A DNA stretch of 54,261 bases from the NCBI RefSeq assembly GCF_000236865.1, contig NZ_HE611016.1:1-54261 (forward strand), read 5' to 3'. Both the position numbers and the translations under genes were made by a program. Each line of letters begins with the position of its first letter. Positions within the stretch are counted from its first letter, which is position 1. The notes under the pieces are model-generated. The model was not told where the DNA came from. It ran no database searches and was given only the letters and a program-made list of their open reading frames with translations. Positions 1-9,182 of the stretch are shown piece after piece. The stretch comes from Senegalimassilia anaerobia JC110. GTDB taxonomy: Bacteria > Actinomycetota > Coriobacteriia > Coriobacteriales > Eggerthellaceae.

Positions 1-40
1 CATGCACGTGCGCGCCGCATGCGCCGCACGCGCCGAGAAG

Positions 41-75
41 GCCCGCAGGGGGGATCGCCCCTGCGGGCCTCTTTG
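41..75 (+). terminator. Rho-independent terminator of an upstream gene
   Basis: An 11-bp perfect stem (41-51 with 58-68) has a 6-base loop and is followed by CTCTTTG. It most likely ends the gene lying left of the window. The U-tract is short, so termination may be partial. Confidence 0.6.
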
Positions 76-153
76 CGTTCGGATGCCGCAAGATGCTGCG
101 ATTCTCGCTGTATGCGCTCCGTGAAATCGTCGTTGGCCTGACCGGGGCTTATC

Positions 154-182
154 TTGAATTTGGTACCATGAAGTCACATAAT
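154..182 (+). promoter_or_regulatory. Sigma-70-type promoter of glf
   Basis: TTGAAT (154-159), a 17-base spacer and CATAAT (177-182) lie 29 bases before the glf ATG. Spacing is ideal and both boxes differ from consensus by one or two bases. Confidence 0.6.
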
Positions 183-211
183 TTAGTAACTTTGACTCAA
201 AGGGGAAACGC

Positions 212-1348
212 ATGAAGCTGTCCCATTATGATTATCTGGTTGTCGGCGCCGGCATCTCCTCGGCGGTGTTCTGCCATGAGGCCGCCAAGCTCGGCAAGAC
301 CTGCCTTGTCATCGACCGCCGCGACCATATCGCTGGCAACATCTACACCGAGGACGTGCAAGGTATCAACGTACACCGCTACGGCGCGCACATCTTCCAC
401 ACCTCCCTGCGCCCGGTCTGGGACTACGTCAACCGCTTCGCGGAGTTCAACAACTACGTGAACAGCCCCGTGGCCGTCTACAAGGACGAGCTGTACAACC
501 TGCCTTTCAACATGAACACGTTCTCGAAGATGTGGGGCATCCGCACCCCGGCCGAGGCCGTCGAGATCATCGAGCGCCAGAAGGCCGAGGCCGCAGACCT
601 CATCGGCGAGGGCGAGCCGAAGAACCTCGAGGAGCAGGCGTTGTCGCTCATCGGCCGCGACGTGTTCGAGAAGCTCATCAAGGGCTACACCGAGAAGCAG
701 TGGGGCCGCAGCTGCACGGAGCTGCCGCCGAGCATCATCAAGCGCCTTCCCGTGCGCCTGACCTACGACAATAACTACTTCAACGATCGCTGGCAGGGCA
801 TCCCCATGGGTGGCTACACCGCCATGGTCGAGCGCATGTTCGGCGACGTGGAGATTCTGCTGTCCACCGAATACCGCGAGTTCCGCGAGCAGAAACCCGG
901 CATCGCCGATCGCACCATCTACTGCGGCCCCATCGACGAATACTTCGACTTCAAGCTGGGCACGCTCGAGTACCGCAGCCTGCGCTTCGAGTCCGAGACC
1001 GTCGAGTGCGAGAACTGGCAGGGCAACGCGGTGGTCAACTACACCGAGCGCGAGGTGCCGTGGACGCGCATCATCGAGCACAAGCACTTCGAGTCGCAGT
1101 CCTCGCCGGTCAGCGTGATCACGCGCGAGTACCCGGCCGACTGGAAGCCCGGCGACGAGCCGTACTACCCGATCAACGACGAGCGCAACTCCGCGCTGTA
1201 CGCGCAGTATGAGGAGCTCGCCAAGCAAGAGGGCGACGTGGTGTTCGCCGGCCGCCTGGGCGGGTACAAGTACTACGACATGGACAAGGCCATCGATGCG
1301 GCGTTCGACCTGGTGAATGCCGAGCTGGGCGTTGACCTGCGCGCGTAG
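212..1348 (+). CDS. glf: UDP-galactopyranose mutase
   Basis: This is a flavoenzyme that interconverts UDP-galactopyranose and UDP-galactofuranose in the cytoplasm and so supplies galactofuranose for cell-surface glycans. The 378-residue length is normal for the family. The N-terminus carries the FAD-binding dinucleotide motif VVGAGISSAV (about residues 10-19). The family-typical blocks YGAHIFHT, GYTEKQWG, RLPVRLTYDNNYF and the C-terminal FAGRLGGYKYYDMD all sit in the expected order. The ATG at 212 is preceded by AAAGGGG at a suitable distance and by a good promoter. It stands alone between two terminators. The rest of a galactofuranose pathway is not visible here, but a polysaccharide cluster occurs at the other end of the window. 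The identification is firm. Confidence 0.95.
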   Translation: MKLSHYDYLVVGAGISSAVFCHEAAKLGKTCLVIDRRDHIAGNIYTEDVQGINVHRYGAHIFHTSLRPVWDYVNRFAEFNNYVNSPVAVYKDELYNLPFNMNTFSKMWGIRTPAEAVEIIERQKAEAADLIGEGEPKNLEEQALSLIGRDVFEKLIKGYTEKQWGRSCTELPPSIIKRLPVRLTYDNNYFNDRWQGIPMGGYTAMVERMFGDVEILLSTEYREFREQKPGIADRTIYCGPIDEYFDFKLGTLEYRSLRFESETVECENWQGNAVVNYTEREVPWTRIIEHKHFESQSSPVSVITREYPADWKPGDEPYYPINDERNSALYAQYEELAKQEGDVVFAGRLGGYKYYDMDKAIDAAFDLVNAELGVDLRA

Positions 1349-1461
1349 CGCTATTTGGGGCGATGGCTGCTTTTGGGTAGCATCGTTGCTTCGAACATTT
1401 ACCTCTGATTAATCGTTGGCGGCTTTCACGATGATTTTGGAAAAGCGCCCATGATAATTTG

Positions 1462-1502
1462 AATCAACGGTTAGGGCTTCGGTCCTGGCCGTTGATTTGT
1501 TT
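1462..1502 (+). terminator. Terminator after glf
   Basis: A 15-bp stem including G-U pairs (1462-1476 with 1483-1497) is closed by the stable loop CTTCGG and followed by TGTTTC. It lies about 115 bases after the glf stop. Confidence 0.65.
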
Positions 1503-2037
1503 CATAGGGTCCGAGCGTTTTTGGTGAGAGATGTCTGAAAGCACCCAATGCGACGCTCGCTATGTGTTGCTGGAACAATGAACTCGCAAACAAGTTCGAT
1601 GGATTCCGGTGAAGGTCGCATTCTTTTGAATGCAAACGCGATCCGCGCTGCGATTCGGGTGTCGGTCAGCTTTCTTGCAAACGTGAGTACATGGGATGGT
1701 TGATTGGGATGAAAACTCGCTCGGAATGCCCGCTGCCTTTTAGCGTTGATTGAAGTTGCTGTATTGAGTTTCGCTTGTTTCGAAGATTGCGATTTGTTGC
1801 TTGCTTGAGGGCGAAGCAGGACGCCTTGCTTTGCTTGAGAGCCGCAAAGCGAGGCGTCCTGCTTTCCTCCTTGATCTGGTTTTAACGTGCAAGTCCATTC
1901 TGGCGGCATGCGCTCAAGTTTCTCTTCGAATTCACGGGTCTTGTTTGGCTCGAGGGCTTTGCCGCAAAACCCCGTAAAACCCAGTTTACCGCCGTGTTAA
2001 TTCTGCGCTGAATGCGGGGCTGGTAATTGCAAAAAGG
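1503..2037. other. Gene-poor intergenic stretch with one long hairpin
   Basis: No convincing gene is seen in this roughly 530-base stretch. A minus-strand open frame (1502-1909, 135 codons) has a weak ribosome site, no recognisable domain, and runs straight through the long hairpin at 1813-1864, so I do not call it. The stretch is less GC-rich than its surroundings. Confidence 0.5.
1813..1864. repeat. Long near-perfect inverted repeat
   Basis: Arms of about 21 bases (1814-1834 and 1843-1863) pair with a single G-U wobble around an 8-base loop. There are T-rich bases on the right side, so it could act as a terminator or be a palindromic repeat element. No adjacent gene needs a terminator here, because glf already has one at 1462. 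Confidence 0.55.
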
Positions 2038-2043
2038 TATAAT
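2038..2043 (+). promoter_or_regulatory. -10 box of the HEAT-like gene
   Basis: A perfect TATAAT lies 39 bases before the chosen start. No clear -35 box is seen 17 bases upstream, so the promoter may need an activator. Confidence 0.45.
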
Positions 2044-2081
2044 GACCTTGGAAAATACTAGGCGGTATGGAGGATTACCAC

Positions 2082-2690
2082 ATGGCTGGAAGCATGGATG
2101 TCATCGAGTTCGTGGCGCGTGAGGCGCTTACGAATGAGGACAAGTTCAAGCGATTGGTCGCGCAATTAGGGGACTCTTCGCGTCGCAATCGGCAGAATGC
2201 CGCGGGATCGCTGGCATTTATCGCGAAGGTTAGCCCCGAGTTGCTCGTTCCCCACGCATCCGATTTGGTCGATGCTTTGAATCGTCCCGAGGCCCAAACT
2301 CGCTGGGAAAGCCTGGATGCGCTGACCGCGCTCGTTCCCGTTGAGTCGCGCTGCACTGACAAGGCGCTTGCCGGTGCCGAGAACGCGCTGTTTGATGAGG
2401 AGAACGGATTTGTTCGCCTGGCTGCCATGCGCTTCTTCTGCGCATATGGTGCCACTACCGAAAAGCGCAGCGAGAACGTCTGGCCGCTTATTGATGAAGC
2501 CATCCAGTGCTATCACGGCGATGTCGAGTTCAACGATATGCTGAATGCTGTTGCGGAGTTCGCCACTGGCAAGCTTTCGGAGCACGTTAAGGAAGCGCTT
2601 GTTGAACGTATGTCGTTTGATGCGCATAATGGCAGGGGTGCCTTGAAGCGCAAGGCGCAAACCATCATTGACAACGTTCAAGGACAATAA
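2082..2690 (+). CDS. HEAT-repeat-like protein of unknown function
   Basis: This is a 202-residue, cysteine-poor protein without a signal peptide or membrane span. Several 35-40-residue helical pairs rich in Ala and Leu can be seen, for example SSRRNRQNAAGSLAFIAKV and TRWESLDALTALV. They resemble HEAT or armadillo-type solenoid repeats, which usually act as protein-protein scaffolds. I chose the ATG at 2082 because GGAGG (2069-2073) is 8 bases upstream; the in-frame ATG at 2067 overlaps that ribosome site. It lies 87 bases ahead of isocitrate dehydrogenase on the same strand and may share its transcript. No specific partner can be named. That it is a real gene is well supported, but its role is unknown. 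Confidence 0.7.
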   Translation: MAGSMDVIEFVAREALTNEDKFKRLVAQLGDSSRRNRQNAAGSLAFIAKVSPELLVPHASDLVDALNRPEAQTRWESLDALTALVPVESRCTDKALAGAENALFDEENGFVRLAAMRFFCAYGATTEKRSENVWPLIDEAIQCYHGDVEFNDMLNAVAEFATGKLSEHVKEALVERMSFDAHNGRGALKRKAQTIIDNVQGQ

Positions 2691-2777
2691 GCTTGGAACC
2701 TCGGGCTGTGCCGCGTTGCGGTGCAGCCTGTTTCTTTCAACCCGTATGCGCCGCGGCGCAGGACAGAAGGAGTGGCA

Positions 2778-3875
2778 ATGGCACAGCATACTGTAACCTT
2801 GATTCCGGGTGACGGCATCGGCTTGGAAACGTCTGCTGCAATGCAGCAGGTCGTGGAAGCTGCAGGTGCGGACATCGTTTGGGAAGTCGCCGAGGCCGGT
2901 GCGGCATGCGCCGAGAAAACGGGCACTCCGCTGCCTGATGAGACCATCGAGGCGGTGAAGCGCAACAAGGTTGCCATCAAAGGCCCGTGCACCACTCCCG
3001 TTGGAACCGGTTTCCGCAGCGTCAACGTTGCGCTTCGCAAAACGCTCGACCTGTATGTGTGCCTGCGTCCGGTGCTGTCCATGCCCGGCGCCGGTGGCCG
3101 TTACGATGACGTCGACCTGGTCATCGTCCGTGAAAACTCTGAGGACCTGTATGCAGGCGTGGAATTCGAAGAGGGTTCTGAGGCAGCTTCGAAGCTCATC
3201 AAGTTCTGCGAGGACGAGGGAGCGGGCGTTATCCGTCCCGATTCCGGCATCTCCATCAAGCCCATTTCCATCACGGCAACCCAAAACATTGTGCGCTACG
3301 CCTTCGAGTATGCGCTGAAGCATGGTCGCAAAAAGGTCACCGCAGCTCATAAAGCCAACATCATGAAGTATTCCGACGGCCTGTTCCTGCGCACGGCGCG
3401 CGAGGTGGCTAAGGAATACGAGGGCCGCGTGGAGTTCGATGACCGCATCATCGACGCTTTCTGCATGAATATGGTCATCGACCCGGCGCAGTTCGACGTG
3501 GTGGTGTTCCCCAACCTGTATGGCGACATCGCCAGCGACCTGGCTGCTGGCCTGGTCGGCGGCCTGGGCATCGCCCCGGGTGCGAACATCGGCAAGGAAT
3601 ACGCCGTGTTCGAGGCCGTGCACGGCTCCGCTCCCGACATTGCGGGTCAGAACAAGGCAAACCCCACCGCGGAGATCATGTCCGCGGCCATGATGCTCGA
3701 TCATCTTGGGGAGTTGGAGATCGCCGAGCGTATCCGCCGCGGCGTCCGCGCCGTGTACGCCGACGGTTCCGTGCTGACGGGCGATATCCGCAAGGCCACT
3801 GGCAGCAGCGCCCCTGCGGCAAGCTGCACCGAGTTCACCGAGGCGCTCATCGCCGCCATCAAGGCTCAGGCGTAA
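2778..3875 (+). CDS. NAD-dependent isocitrate dehydrogenase
   Basis: It oxidatively decarboxylates isocitrate to 2-oxoglutarate in the cytoplasm, one step after the aconitase encoded just downstream. The 365-residue protein belongs to the isocitrate/isopropylmalate dehydrogenase fold. It shows the N-terminal LIPGDGIG motif, the substrate-binding segment FRSVNVALRKTLDLY, the metal-binding NLYGDIASD block and the nucleotide-site AVFEAVHGSAPDIAG. The SVNVALRK segment fits isocitrate rather than isopropylmalate as substrate. Length and sequence style match the bacterial NAD-type enzymes related to mitochondrial IDH3. ATG 2778 has AAGGAG 5 bases upstream. The pair IDH and aconitase suggests an oxidative half TCA branch feeding glutamate synthesis. 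Cofactor choice is inferred. Confidence 0.85.
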   Translation: MAQHTVTLIPGDGIGLETSAAMQQVVEAAGADIVWEVAEAGAACAEKTGTPLPDETIEAVKRNKVAIKGPCTTPVGTGFRSVNVALRKTLDLYVCLRPVLSMPGAGGRYDDVDLVIVRENSEDLYAGVEFEEGSEAASKLIKFCEDEGAGVIRPDSGISIKPISITATQNIVRYAFEYALKHGRKKVTAAHKANIMKYSDGLFLRTAREVAKEYEGRVEFDDRIIDAFCMNMVIDPAQFDVVVFPNLYGDIASDLAAGLVGGLGIAPGANIGKEYAVFEAVHGSAPDIAGQNKANPTAEIMSAAMMLDHLGELEIAERIRRGVRAVYADGSVLTGDIRKATGSSAPAASCTEFTEALIAAIKAQA

Positions 3876-3956
3876 TCGTGCGGTAGGCGTTGGCCGGTGC
3901 GCTGCGCGAAGCGGGGTGCCGGCCCGTGCTTATTCCCACACCGGGTTTGAGCTGGG

Positions 3957-4250
3957 TGCTGCTGCTGCCGGTTGAAGTCGGTTGCAGGTAGGTTTCATCC
4001 TGCGTGCACGGCAGCCGGCTAACGTTGATTGTCGGGTTTGCTCCTGCCGACGTGTATGACTATCGGTTGCCGGCGATTTTCGGGTAGGTTTCAACCGGCG
4101 TGTGCAGTTGCCGGTGGGCGCCGATTTCCAATAGGGTTTCCGTCGGCGAGTGCGACTGAAGGTTAAGGCCTGATAGCCAAACGGGTTTCGCCGACGTGCT
4201 GGCGGAAACCGATTCCCGATAGGGCTTTCGCCGGTGAGCGAGATCGCCGG
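3957..4250. repeat. Degenerate 48-bp tandem repeat upstream of aconitase
   Basis: Roughly six diverged copies of a unit containing GGGTTTC(G)CCGRCGTG run through this 430-base intergenic gap. Read on the minus strand, an open frame shows Arg-Arg pairs at codons starting at 4196, 4148, 4100, 4052 and 4004, which is an exact 48-base (16-codon) period. The frame has no ribosome site or recognisable product, so I treat it as a DNA repeat rather than a gene. It lies directly upstream of the acnA start and could affect its expression. Confidence 0.6.
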
Positions 4251-4308
4251 CTGAATCGTGTTCAGCAAGATCGATATCAGGGTGCGACACGCACCAAGAG
4301 GGGACGAT

Positions 4309-6984
4309 ATGAAGAACGAGAAGTTCGCCGCTACCCTGTCCGTGGGCGATGCGGCTTATACCTACTATCCCGTTGAGCAGGTCGAGGGTTCCGAGAAGCT
4401 TCCGTATGCGCTGAAGGTGCTGCTGGAAAATGTGCTGCGCAACGCTGAGAGCCCGGAGGCGGCTGCCGACTTGGCTAAGCGCGTGGTCGAGGCCGGCTGT
4501 GCGGGCGAGGTGGGCAGCGAGGTCGAGTTCAGCCCCGCACGCGTGTTGTTCCAGGACTTCACGGGCGTGCCGGTGTTCGTGGACTTCGCCGTGATGCGCG
4601 AGGCCTGCGCGAACCTGGGCGGCGACCCGGCGAAGATCAACCCGCAGATTCCATGTGACCTTGTCATCGACCACTCGGTCATCGCCGATGTGGCGGGCTG
4701 CTCTTGCGCCATGGGGAAGAACATGGAGCTGGAGTTCCAGCGCAACGGCGAGCGCTATAACTTCCTGAAGTGGGCGCAGGAGTCGTTCCAGAACGTGCGC
4801 ATCGTCCCTCCTGGAGCGGGCATCTGCCATCAGCTGAACATCGAGCAGTTCGCGCAGGTCGCCATGACCTCCACGGCCGCAGGTGTGGAAACGCCGGAGG
4901 GCGAGAATCCCACGGTGTACTTCGACACCCTGGTGGGCACGGACAGCCACACGCCTACCGCCAACGGCATCGGCGTGCTGGGTTGGGGCGTCGGTGGCAT
5001 CGAGGCCGAAGCTGCGGCGTTGGGCCAGCCGATCACCACGCTGGTTCCCAAGGTCGTGGGCGTGCGTTTGACGGGTGAGTTGCCAGAGGGCGTCGCGGCT
5101 ATGGACGTGGCGCTGACATTCGCGAAGATGCTGCGCGAGAAGGGCGTGGTCGGCTGCTTCGTCGAGTGCTTCGGCCCCGGTCTTGACAGCCTGAACGCCA
5201 CTCAGCGCACGTGCATCTCCAATATGACGCCGGAATACGGCAGCACCTGCACGCTGTTCCCCGTTGACGACCAGACGCTGGCGTACCTGCGCCTGACCGG
5301 CCGCAGCGAGCAGCAGGTGGCGCTGGTGGAGCAGTATGCGAAGGCGCAGGGCTTCTGGAACGACCCGCAGGCGCCCGAGCGCGTGTACGCCGACGTGGTC
5401 GAGTTGGACCTGAGCAGCGTGAAGCGCAGCATCGCCGGCCCGTCGCGCCCGCATGATCGCATCTTCCTTGAGCAGGCGCAGGAGCGCTTCCATGAGATTT
5501 GCGCCGATCGCGGCCTTGACCTGGGCAAGAAGGAAACGGTCGACGTGAACGGCCAGGCATGCGAGCTGGGTCACGGCGCGCTTGCCATCGCCGCGGTGAC
5601 CAGCTGCACCACTGCCACCGATCCGTCCATGATGCTAACCGCTGGCTTGGTGGCGAAGAAGGCTGCCGAAGCGGGACTGAAGCCCAAGCCGTGGGTGAAG
5701 TGCATCCTGGCTCCGGGCAGCCATGCCACCGAGCTGCTGCTTGAGCGTGCCGGCTTGATGGATGGCTTGCGCGACCTGGGCTTTTACACGTGCGGTTTCG
5801 GTTGCATGAGCTGCATCGGCAATTCCGGCCCCATTCTGCCGGCCCTGCACGACATCGCCGACGACCTGGAGCTTGCCAGCGTGCTTTCGGGCAACCGCAA
5901 CTTCGAGGGCCGCATCTCGCCCGACGTGTCGCAGAACTACCTGGGCGCGCCGGCAACGGTGATCGCTTACTCGCTGGCTGGCACCATGGACGTGGATCTG
6001 CCCAACGCCGTGCTGGGCGAGCGCGCCGACGGCACGCCGGTGAAGCTGGCCGACATCTGGCCAACCGACGCCGAGGTCGCCGACCTGCTGGAGCGTTTCG
6101 CCACGAAGGAGCTGTTCGAGGAGGGTTCGCGCGGCCTGTACGACGGCGACGCCGCCTGGCAGCAGCTTGGCAGCGAGCCGTCCGACACGTTTGCGTGGGA
6201 CGAAGCCTCCACGTACGTGCGCCGTGCGCCGTACTTCGATGGCATGGGCGCGCAGCCTGCGCCGGCCGAGCCCATCAAGGACGCGCGTGCGCTGGCGTTC
6301 CTGGGCGACTTCATCACCACCGACCACATCTCGCCTGCGGGCAGCATCGCGCTGGACTCCCCGGCGGCGAAGTACCTGGAAGAACGCGGCGTCGTTCCGG
6401 CGGACTTCAACACCTACGGTGCCCGTCGCGGCAACCATGAGGTCATGATGCGCGGAACGTTCGCCAACGTGAAGCTGTCCAACAAGCTTGCGGAAGGCAA
6501 GAAGGGCGGCTGGACCCGTGACTTCATCAAGGACGAGATCGTCCCGCTGTTCGATGCGGCCATGGGCTACGAGCAGGCCGGCGTGCCGCTGGTCGTGGTA
6601 GCCGGCAAGATGTACGGCAGCGGCAGCTCGCGCGACTGGGCGGCAAAGGGCCCCATGCTGCTGGGCATCCGCGCGGCGTTCGCGGAAAGCTTCGAGCGCA
6701 TCCATCGCTCGAACCTTATCGGCATGGGCGTGATGCCGCTGCAGTTCGAAGAGGGCGAAAGCGCCGAAAGCCTGGGTCTGGACGGCTCCGAGCAGTACAC
6801 GGTCGGCGCTGTGGACTTCTCGAAGGGCCTGCCCGAGCCGCGCGTGGTGGACGTGACGGCGAAGAAGGCCGACGGGACCGAGGTTGCCTTCAAGGCGACG
6901 GTTCGCGTGGACACACCTACCGAGGGCAAGTACTTCGAGCATGGCGGCATTCTGCAGTACGTCCTTCGCCAGCTGGCGAAATAG
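4309..6984 (+). CDS. acnA: Aconitate hydratase
   Basis: This is a [4Fe-4S] enzyme that isomerises citrate to isocitrate via cis-aconitate. The 891-residue length and the block order match the AcnA/IRP1-type monomer. The substrate and cluster segments include VGTDSHTPTANGIGVLGWGVGG, AVTSCTTATDPSMM (first cluster Cys), FGCMSCIGNSGP (the other two cluster Cys), a C-terminal swivel domain with DFITTDHISPAG, and GSGSSRDWAAKGP near the end. The start at 4309 has AGAGGGG upstream; an in-frame start at 4258 would lie within the intergenic repeat edge and has no ribosome site. It partners functionally with the isocitrate dehydrogenase upstream. The identity is firm. Confidence 0.95.
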   Translation: MKNEKFAATLSVGDAAYTYYPVEQVEGSEKLPYALKVLLENVLRNAESPEAAADLAKRVVEAGCAGEVGSEVEFSPARVLFQDFTGVPVFVDFAVMREACANLGGDPAKINPQIPCDLVIDHSVIADVAGCSCAMGKNMELEFQRNGERYNFLKWAQESFQNVRIVPPGAGICHQLNIEQFAQVAMTSTAAGVETPEGENPTVYFDTLVGTDSHTPTANGIGVLGWGVGGIEAEAAALGQPITTLVPKVVGVRLTGELPEGVAAMDVALTFAKMLREKGVVGCFVECFGPGLDSLNATQRTCISNMTPEYGSTCTLFPVDDQTLAYLRLTGRSEQQVALVEQYAKAQGFWNDPQAPERVYADVVELDLSSVKRSIAGPSRPHDRIFLEQAQERFHEICADRGLDLGKKETVDVNGQACELGHGALAIAAVTSCTTATDPSMMLTAGLVAKKAAEAGLKPKPWVKCILAPGSHATELLLERAGLMDGLRDLGFYTCGFGCMSCIGNSGPILPALHDIADDLELASVLSGNRNFEGRISPDVSQNYLGAPATVIAYSLAGTMDVDLPNAVLGERADGTPVKLADIWPTDAEVADLLERFATKELFEEGSRGLYDGDAAWQQLGSEPSDTFAWDEASTYVRRAPYFDGMGAQPAPAEPIKDARALAFLGDFITTDHISPAGSIALDSPAAKYLEERGVVPADFNTYGARRGNHEVMMRGTFANVKLSNKLAEGKKGGWTRDFIKDEIVPLFDAAMGYEQAGVPLVVVAGKMYGSGSSRDWAAKGPMLLGIRAAFAESFERIHRSNLIGMGVMPLQFEEGESAESLGLDGSEQYTVGAVDFSKGLPEPRVVDVTAKKADGTEVAFKATVRVDTPTEGKYFEHGGILQYVLRQLAK

Positions 6985-7048
6985 GGGCGGAGGCCGAACG
7001 CGGCGCTTCGCTAAGGGGAGTGCAGTGCTTCCCGGAGGGGGCGCGGCG

Positions 7049-7131
7049 TTGACCGGCTGTCATCGCAGCGAATATAAAAGGTAACGGAACGCGTTCGGTT
7101 TCAAGGGAAGCTGGACGCGTTCCGCTACAAT
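7049..7131 (+). promoter_or_regulatory. Promoter with paired palindromes for the membrane-protein gene
   Basis: TTGACC (7049-7054), an 18-base spacer and TATAAA (7073-7078) form a good promoter. Just downstream lie two copies of a palindromic core: GAACGCGTTC (7087-7096, perfect) and GGACGCGTTCC (7113-7123). Together they also form a 9-bp inverted repeat. They could be operators or a 5'-leader hairpin. A second -10-like TACAAT is at 7126-7131. Confidence 0.5.
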
Positions 7132-7170
7132 GTGGAACATTGTTCATCCATCAATGGAGAAAGGGATGCC

Positions 7171-9174
7171 GTGAAACAGACATCCGGTTTTGAGTCGCTC
7201 ATCGATGCCCTGAAGCAATCGGGCTTCGATATGGGCGCAGGCTTCGGAGGGCCCGCTGGCGCTTCCGGCGAAGGGGGCGCCAGCAGCTCGTCGGGCAACG
7301 GCTCCGGCGGCCAAGGTTCCGAAAACCCGTTCACCGCGTTCAGCGGCGGTCGTGGCAACAAGGGCGGCAACGGCGGGGGCGCACCCGAGTTCTCGTTCGG
7401 CGACAAAATGGGCCAGATGGGCAAGAAGGCGCTCATCATCACCGCGGTGCTGGTGCTGCTCATCGTGGCGGCGGCCTACTGGTGGTTCCATCCGCCGATC
7501 AACATCCACAGCGTGGACACCTGGATGTTCGTGGTCGTGTTCATCCTGTTGCCGTTGTTCCTGCTGTGGAACGTGAAGTCGCGCACGTACGAAACGGGAA
7601 ACAGCAAGGTGGATCCCAATCGCACGAAGGCGAAGGCGTTCAAGGTGGCGTCCTGGATTCCCGTGGCCATCGCGCTGGTCGGCGTGGTGGGCGCTTTGGC
7701 GTCTCTGTCGGTGTTCCCCGGCAACGCGGCCAAGTATGCCAGCGTGCTTGAAACGCAGGACGCTGACTTCGCACAGGACATCCAGCAGGTCGACTACTCC
7801 GAGATCCCCATCATCGACCGCGATTCCGCGGCGCTGCTGGGTAATCGCGCCATGGGCAACATCCCCGAGTATGTCAGCCAGTTCGAGATCGCGGGCACGT
7901 ATAGCCAGATCAACTACCAGGGCACGCCCGTGCGCGTGAGCCCGCTGGGCTATGCCGACCTGTTCAAGTGGCTGACGAACCGCGCCGAGGGCATCCCGGC
8001 GTACGCGCTGGTGGACATGACCACGCAGGATGCGCAGATCGTGAAGCTGGGAGATCGCGCCATCTTCTATTCGCGGTCCGAGCCTTTGGCCCGCAACATC
8101 GACCGTTACGTGCAGCTGAAGTATCCCTTCTACATGTTCGATGAGAAGTCGTTCGAGATCGACGAGGACGGCCAGCCCTGGTGGATCTGCCCGGTGCAGA
8201 CGCGCACCATCGGCCTGTTCGGCGGCACCACCATCGAGCGCGTAGTCATGGTGAACGCCACCACGGGCGAATGCACGGACCTGGCCATCGATGATGTGCC
8301 CCAATGGGTCGACCGCGCCTATCCGGCCGAGCTGCTTATCCAGCAGTACAACTGGTCGGGCAAGTACCAGGACGGCTGGCTGAACAGCTGGCTGGGCCAG
8401 AAGAACGTGGTGCAGACCACGCCGGGCACCGATGGCAACGTGGGCTACAACTACATTGCCAAGGACGATGACGTGTGGGTGTACACGGGCGTGACGTCTG
8501 CCACGGCGGACAACTCGATCGTGGGCTTCGTACTGGTGAACCAGCGCACGGCGGAATCCCATTACTACCCGGTGGCGGGCGCTACCGAGGAATCGGCCAT
8601 GCAGTCGGCCGAGGGCGCGGTGCAGAACCTGCGTTACTCCGCCACGTTCCCCATCCTGATCAACGTGTCTGAGCAGCCGACGTACTTCATGGCACTGAAG
8701 GATAATGCAGGCACCGTGAAGAAGTTTGCGATGGTGGACATCCAGCATTACCAGAATGTGGCAACGGGTGATACGGTCGCGGAGACGCAGAAGTCCTACC
8801 AGGCGATGCTGGCAACCAGCGGGACGCTTTCCGGCGATGCCGCGGAGGCCAACACGCAGGAGCAGACGGGTGCGATCCGCAGCATGACGCAGGCGGTCCT
8901 GGACGGCAACTCCCACTTCTATGTGACGCTGGAAGGCGTTGAGGGCATCTACGACTTCGCCTTGCCTGCGCAGCTCGGCATCGTGGGCTATAGGGAAGGC
9001 GATACCATCACCTTCAAGTACATCGCCGGCGATACCACAAATTCCGTCCAAGAACTTGTTGACACGCAGAATAAATCTGATACTATAGATAAGTCATCTT
9101 TTGAGCAGGCCGCAAAGACGGTTGAACAAACCGCGGAAACGGCCGACCAGCAGAAGACGGAGCAACAACAATAG
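7171..9174 (+). CDS. Large membrane protein of unknown function
   Basis: I do not recognise a named family. The 667-residue product starts with about 80 cytoplasmic residues rich in Gly, Ser and Asn. Three hydrophobic segments follow: around 89-110 (ALIITAVLVLLIVAAAYWWF), 115-135 (FVVVFILLPLFLLWNV) and 157-182. A roughly 480-residue polar domain, probably outside the membrane, comes next, ending in a Gln/Glu/Thr-rich tail. I chose GTG 7171 because GGAGAAAGG lies 7 bases upstream; the ATG at 7132 overlaps the -10-like TACAAT and lacks a ribosome site. It is followed closely by the L10 leader. The large exported part might be a cell-envelope or sensing domain, but no catalytic motif is visible. 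Confidence 0.7.
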   Translation: MKQTSGFESLIDALKQSGFDMGAGFGGPAGASGEGGASSSSGNGSGGQGSENPFTAFSGGRGNKGGNGGGAPEFSFGDKMGQMGKKALIITAVLVLLIVAAAYWWFHPPINIHSVDTWMFVVVFILLPLFLLWNVKSRTYETGNSKVDPNRTKAKAFKVASWIPVAIALVGVVGALASLSVFPGNAAKYASVLETQDADFAQDIQQVDYSEIPIIDRDSAALLGNRAMGNIPEYVSQFEIAGTYSQINYQGTPVRVSPLGYADLFKWLTNRAEGIPAYALVDMTTQDAQIVKLGDRAIFYSRSEPLARNIDRYVQLKYPFYMFDEKSFEIDEDGQPWWICPVQTRTIGLFGGTTIERVVMVNATTGECTDLAIDDVPQWVDRAYPAELLIQQYNWSGKYQDGWLNSWLGQKNVVQTTPGTDGNVGYNYIAKDDDVWVYTGVTSATADNSIVGFVLVNQRTAESHYYPVAGATEESAMQSAEGAVQNLRYSATFPILINVSEQPTYFMALKDNAGTVKKFAMVDIQHYQNVATGDTVAETQKSYQAMLATSGTLSGDAAEANTQEQTGAIRSMTQAVLDGNSHFYVTLEGVEGIYDFALPAQLGIVGYREGDTITFKYIAGDTTNSVQELVDTQNKSDTIDKSSFEQAAKTVEQTAETADQQKTEQQQ

Positions 9175-9182
9175 TTCCGCTG

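Noticed and set aside
1502-1909. 135-codon minus-strand frame in the gap after glf
   Set aside because: Weak ribosome site, no domain, and a long hairpin runs through it.
2166-3704. 512-codon minus-strand frame
   Set aside because: It overlaps both the HEAT-like gene and isocitrate dehydrogenase on the other strand and has no domain pattern.
3930-4268. Minus-strand 112-codon Arg/Pro-rich frame
   Set aside because: Its regularity comes from the 48-bp DNA repeat. No ribosome site or start context supports translation, although it is kept as a repeat finding.
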